From Posidonia oceanica (taxonomy: Eukaryota; Streptophyta; Magnoliopsida; Alismatales; Posidoniaceae), in contig JAZBRS010000050.1 of the NCBI GenBank assembly GCA_037176725.1, positions 10,000,001-10,064,000 on the forward strand: 64,000 nucleotides of DNA, in the 5' to 3' direction. Position 1 is the first letter of the stretch. Each line of letters opens with the position of its first letter. Below are positions 60,157 through 64,000 of this stretch, piece by piece. The notes under the pieces are model-generated. The model was not told the DNA's origin, searched no databases, and worked only from the letters and a program-made list of their open reading frames with translations. The translations under genes were made by a program, and so were the position numbers.

Positions 60157-61574
60157 GCTAGAGCAATATTCATTGCATTCCTCATAGAATATGCAAATGT
60201 ATTTGCCTGGAGTTATGACGACATGGTTGGCCTCGATGTTGAGATAGTGGTACATAACTTGCCATTTAAGCCGGATGCAAAGCCCATCAAGCAGAAGCTC
60301 AAAAGACGGCGTCTGCAATGGCTGTTGATGCTGAAGGAGGAAATTGTGAAGCAACACAATGTCAATTTCCTCAAGGTCGTCCTGTACCCAGAATGGCTTG
60401 CAAATGTCGTACCGGTACCCAAGAAGGATGGTCGGGTCCGCATGTGCATTGATTATAGGGATCTGAACAAGGCGAGTCCCAAGGATGATTTCCCACTGCC
60501 ACACATTGATGTCCTAGTAGACAATACAATGGGACACAAGATGCTTTCATTCATGGATGGCTTCTCAACTACAACTAGATCAGAATGGCAGAGGAGGATA
60601 TGGAAAAGACATCCTTCATCACCCCATGGGGAGTCTTCTGCTATCGAGTGATGCCTTTTGGACTCAAGAATGCAGGGGCGACATATCAGCGAGCCATGAC
60701 TGTATTGTTCCATGACCTCATGCACCAGGAGGTCGAGGTTTATGTGGACGATATGATCGCCAAGTTTAAAGAGTCTGAGGATCACCTACCTTGCCTGAGA
60801 AAGCTCTTTGACCGCCTTAGGCGCTACAAGCTTCGCCTCAACCCCAACAAATGTGTGTTCGGAGTTTCTTCTGGGAAGTTTTTGAGCTACATCATCAGCC
60901 AAAGGGGGATTGAGGTGGACCCTAGCAAGGCCAGAGCAATCATTGACATGCCTCCCCCTATGACTGAGAGGGAAGTCAGGGGACTGCTGGGACGCCTGCA
61001 GTATATTAGTCGTTTCATTACGCAGTTCATGCCCATTTGTGAGCCGATCTTCAAGCTTCTACGGAAGAATGCGCAGATCAGTTGGAATGCTGAGTGCCAG
61101 GCTGCATTTGACAAGATCAAGCAACTCTTAGTCAAGCCTCCTGTTTTGGTACCTCCTACGCCAGGGAGACCTCTGCTTCTCTATCTCTCCACCACTCAGC
61201 ATTCCATGAGTGCAGTCTTGGGCCAACACGACGAGTCAGGTCGTAAGGAGCGGGCCATCTACTACCTCAGTAAGAAGTTCAATGACTGTGAGGCCAAGTA
61301 CAACACCATTGAGAAGGTCTGCCTATCTCTTGTCTGAGCCACATAGCGATTGAGGCACTACATGATGGCATACCCTGTCCTACTTCTATGCCGGCATGAT
61401 CCAATGAAGTGCCTCTTCCAAAAGCCAGCATTAGCAGGCAGATGCGTTAAGAGGAAAGTGTTGTTGTCGCAATACAACATCACTTTCGTCACACAGAAGT
61501 CAATGAAGGGGCAGGCAATGGCAGACCACTTGGCTGACTTACCCCTACCTGAGTATCAGCCCCTCCAGACTTAG
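60157..61574 (+). pseudogene. Reverse transcriptase and first RNase H of family A
   Basis: RT words are VVPVPKKDGRVRMCIDYRDL, KASPKDDFPLPHID, then ITPWGVFCYRVMPFGLKNAG and the catalytic YVDD at 60741-60752. A frameshift at about 60565-60585 (after SFMDGFS) breaks the RT in two. The connection and RNase H follow: GLLGRLQYISRFI, FDKIKQLL, RKERAIYYLSKKFNDCEAKY. Stops lie at 61335-61337 and 61344-61346, and the block ends with a TAG at 61572-61574. Synthesises cDNA when intact; this copy is dead. Confidence 0.93.
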
Positions 61575-61589
61575 TTCCCTGATGAGGAC

Positions 61590-62021
61590 ATCCTTTTTGC
61601 CATAGAGGACTCGGAGCTAGAGGGTCCCAAGGACGAGCAGCTTTGGCATGCGTATTTTGATGGCACTGTCAATAAGAGGGGCAGAGGCATTGGTGCAGTT
61701 CTCGCGTCACCGCAAGGTCAGTGGATCCCTTTTGCGAGAAAGTTGACCTTCGAGTACACCAACAATGAAGCGGAATACGAAGCATGCATCTTGGGACTCC
61801 AAGTCGCACTTGAGCACGATGTGCGACAGTTGAGAGTATATAGGGACGCGATGCTCGTCATATCCCAGGTCAATGGATAATGGAAGACCAGGGACCCCAA
61901 GCTTGTGCCATACCATGAATACCTTCTGAAGCTCATTGAAGAGTTCGAGGAGATCCGTTTCACCTTCATGAGTAGAACCAAGAATGCCTATGTGGATGCG
62001 CTGGCAACTTTAGCATCTTAG
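61590..62021 (+). pseudogene. Second (archaeal-type) RNase H of family A
   Basis: Contains YFDGTVNKRGRGIGAVL, NNEAEYEACILGLQVAL and TKNAYVDALA, the D, E and D positions of an archaeal-type RNase H placed between RT-RNase H and integrase. This extra domain is a hallmark of the Tat lineage. A TAA lies at 61878-61880 and a TAG at 62019-62021. Confidence 0.88.
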
Positions 62022-63368
62022 CTCTTCCTATCAGAGGATCATGCAGTAGAGGTGTCAGTCACACGTGTAGAGCAGCCTGCACACTGCATGAGCATTGAAG
62101 AGGCGGACCCCTCTGATCATCTCCCATGGTACCATGGCATCCAGACCTTCCTGGAGTCTGGCAGATTTCCACCCGATGCTTCAACGGCCGACAAGAAGAC
62201 TTTGGCACGTCTGGCGTCAAGATATGTGCTAGGAGCAGGACATCTTTATAGGAGATCCTACAATCAGATGCTCCTTCGCTATGTGGACAAGACAGAAGCC
62301 GACACACTGATGCTCCAAGTTCATGCAGGGACATGCGACCCTCATATGAACGGTGTGTTGCTGGCCAAGATGGTCATGCTTCAGGGCTATTTCTGGTCAA
62401 CCATGGAAGCAGATTGCTGCCAGTTTGTGCGTAGATGCCACAACTGCCAGATCCATGGGAACTTCATTCATGCTCCCCCACAGCAATTACACAGCATGTC
62501 GTCACCATGGCCCTTCTCTACATGGGGAATTGACGTCATCGGGGCTATTCATCCCACAGCCTCCAATGGTCATCGCTTTATCTTGGTAGCAATTGATTAC
62601 TTCACCAAGTGGGTGGAGGCGGCCTCGTACAAGAATGTCACGACCGCGGCAACGGAAAAGTTCATCAGGAACAACATCATTGCCCGGTACGGGGTCCCGC
62701 ACGCCATCATATCTGATAACGGCAAGAACTTCATATCCCAGAGGATTGAGGACTATCTCCAGAGTTTCAAGATCAAGCACCATAGATCCTCACCTTATCG
62801 GCCGCAAATGAATGGCGCAGTTGAGTCAGCCAACAAAAATCTTGTGAAGATCCTGAAGAAAATGGCTGAGGCTCATAAGGACTGGCACGACAAGCTTCCA
62901 TATGCCCTTTGGGCGTATAGAATGTCGGTCCGGACATCAACAGGGGCAACTCCATATTCACTTGTATATGGCATGGAGGCTGTTTTGCCCATTGAGGTAG
63001 AGATCCCATCACTCTGGATCCTACAAGAAGCTGAGCTGGAGGAGGCAGAATGGATTGAAGATCGCTGCATCCAGCTGAATCTGATTGACGAGCACAGATT
63101 GCAGGCCATGCATCATGCCCAATGTTATCAGGGGTGCATGGCCAGAGTTTATCAGAAGAAGGTCAGACCTCGACATCTCGCGCCCGGTGACCTGGTCTTG
63201 CGAGCTATCCATCTACCTGACACCCGTGGCAAATTCAGGCCCACTTGGCGCAGCCCTTTCATTGTCAAGCAAATCTTCTCCGGTGGTGCGGTGATCCTTG
63301 AGGACATGGACCAGGTTGAGCAATCAGGACCGGTCAATTCTTGCTACCTCAAGAAGTACTACCAATGA
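62022..63368 (+). pseudogene. Integrase of family A (intact frame within a dead element)
   Basis: Open from 62052 to 63368 (438 residues). It has a zinc-binding H-x-H-C-C region (GTCDPHMNG, CHNCQIHG), then the catalytic core: Asp in WGIDVIGAIHP, Asp in AIISDNGKNFIS, Glu in NGAVESANKNL (D, D, E). The C-terminal part includes LAPGDLVLR and a GKFRPTWRSPFIVKQI-like region. The three catalytic residues are present. It ends KKYYQ followed by TGA, as is usual at the end of Tat pol. It lacks its own translation signals because the upstream frame is closed. Confidence 0.93.
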
Positions 63369-64000
63369 CCTGAGGCATGTATCCTTGCCTTGCAGAGTTT
63401 TCTTCTTTTCTGTTTTATTCCATGCATTCATTGCTTCACAGTCATGCATTTGGAAATTGCATTTGTATACATTCTTGGCATTACACACCTTTCTTTTAGT
63501 ATTTCAGCAGCATACAAAATCAACATGCATTTATAGCAGCATTAGTCAAAAAAAAATCAATCATCTCCATTCATGATAAAAAAAAACAAAACAAAACAAA
63601 ACAAAATTCAATCATTCTCATTCATGATAAAAAAGCAAAAGTCATCCCCATTCATACTAATCATGCCCGATGACGAAAATCGGAATAGCTATCCTGCTTT
63701 GGAAAGAATTTGTCCTCCTCAGTTGACACTACCTAGATGTCCTAGTAAGTGAGGGAGCCACCATCCAATAAAAAAGAACAGAGCAAAATGTCCAAACTCC
63801 TCGTAGGACCTATACCTCTAGAGGGAGAGAAAATGATAGGCTGAGAGTGAGAGCGAAAAAAAAAGAGAGAAAAAGAAAAGAAAAGAAAAGATCAAAAAAA
63901 AAACAAAAAAAAAATCAATCAATAAAAGGGCATAAAAAAAGAGGAAGACAGAAGTCGAAGATAGAAGTCAGCTCTAGAGATAGAGGTGAGCAGAATAGCC
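63369..64000 (+). other. 3' non-coding region of family A after integrase
   Basis: No gene. Contains a repeated CAATCATYCTCATTCATGATAAAAAA-type unit (about 63555-63660), AAAAC microsatellites (63590-63606) and a GA-rich purine run (63840-63990). The 3' LTR is not reached. Confidence 0.7.

Larger units (their letters stand above)
39112..64000 (+). mobile_element. Family A Tat-lineage Ty3/gypsy retrotransposon, 3' end outside window
   Basis: Layout on plus: 5' LTR 39112-41926, primer-binding site 41930-41949, leader, gag from 49349, protease, RT, RNase H, second RNase H and integrase to 63368, then 3' non-coding sequence. It is interrupted by two solo LTRs (42151-48463 and 52195-58228). The second RNase H between RT-RNase H and integrase, and the tRNA-Arg primer site, place it in the Tat/Ogre group. 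Every reading frame is broken, so this copy cannot move by itself. Confidence 0.9.

Noticed and set aside
1..64000. CRISPR array, bacterial operon, or new defence system
   Set aside because: Spliced gene structure, plant retrotransposons and LINEs show plant nuclear DNA. All regular repeats found are tandem or LTR-derived, with no repeat-spacer pattern.

Overview
This is plant nuclear DNA: mostly nested retrotransposons around one intact protein gene. The gene, on the minus strand at 24019-31649, has nine exons with GT-AG introns. It encodes a 268-residue CpeT/CpcT-like chromophore lyase homologue, CRL (CRUMPLED LEAF). The GC-rich first exon and the very large repeat content suggest an angiosperm with a big genome, perhaps a non-grass monocot; that placement is weak. 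No bacterial genes, CRISPR arrays, rRNA or tRNA genes were found.

Left flank (1-23649). A minus-strand Tat-lineage Ty3/gypsy element (family A) has its 5' LTR at 5722-8685, a tRNA-Arg type PBS at 5701-5719 and a decayed gag at 2071-4571. Next come a Copia LTR/PBS remnant (about 9000-9300), a chromovirus-like protease fragment that has lost its catalytic Asp (11050-11394), a 1391-bp non-autonomous hAT element with 8-bp target duplications (12393-13783), and a full-length but dead L1 LINE (14292-23633). A 2054-bp solo LTR sits inside LINE ORF1 (18787-20840).

Gene region (23650-32090). The CRL introns carry a miniature LTR element (TRIM, 28397-28723), a duplication that copies part of exon 5, and several short tandem repeats.

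Right flank (32090-64000). A dead hAT transposase copy (32090-35061) is followed by the 3' LTR and repeat-rich 3' region of another minus-strand gypsy element (35353-38968), which is itself split by a 1230-bp solo LTR. A plus-strand family A element starts at 39112 and runs past the window end: 5' LTR, PBS at 41930, leader, gag, protease, RT, two RNase H domains and integrase. Two solo LTRs of one roughly 6-kb family (B) lie inside it in opposite orientations. One is in the leader (42151-48463, target duplication CCATG). The other is between gag and protease (52195-58228, target duplication CCCAC).

The most interesting signals are a leader intron predicted at matching places in both family A copies; a copy of the primer-binding motif inside the U5 of every LTR of families A and B; a 30-bp/90-bp hierarchical array inside the B LTRs; palindromic CCAACGTTGG modules in the A LTRs; and stop codons that comparison of the two gag copies shows to be C-to-T changes. 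All are readings by eye without alignment software or database search.
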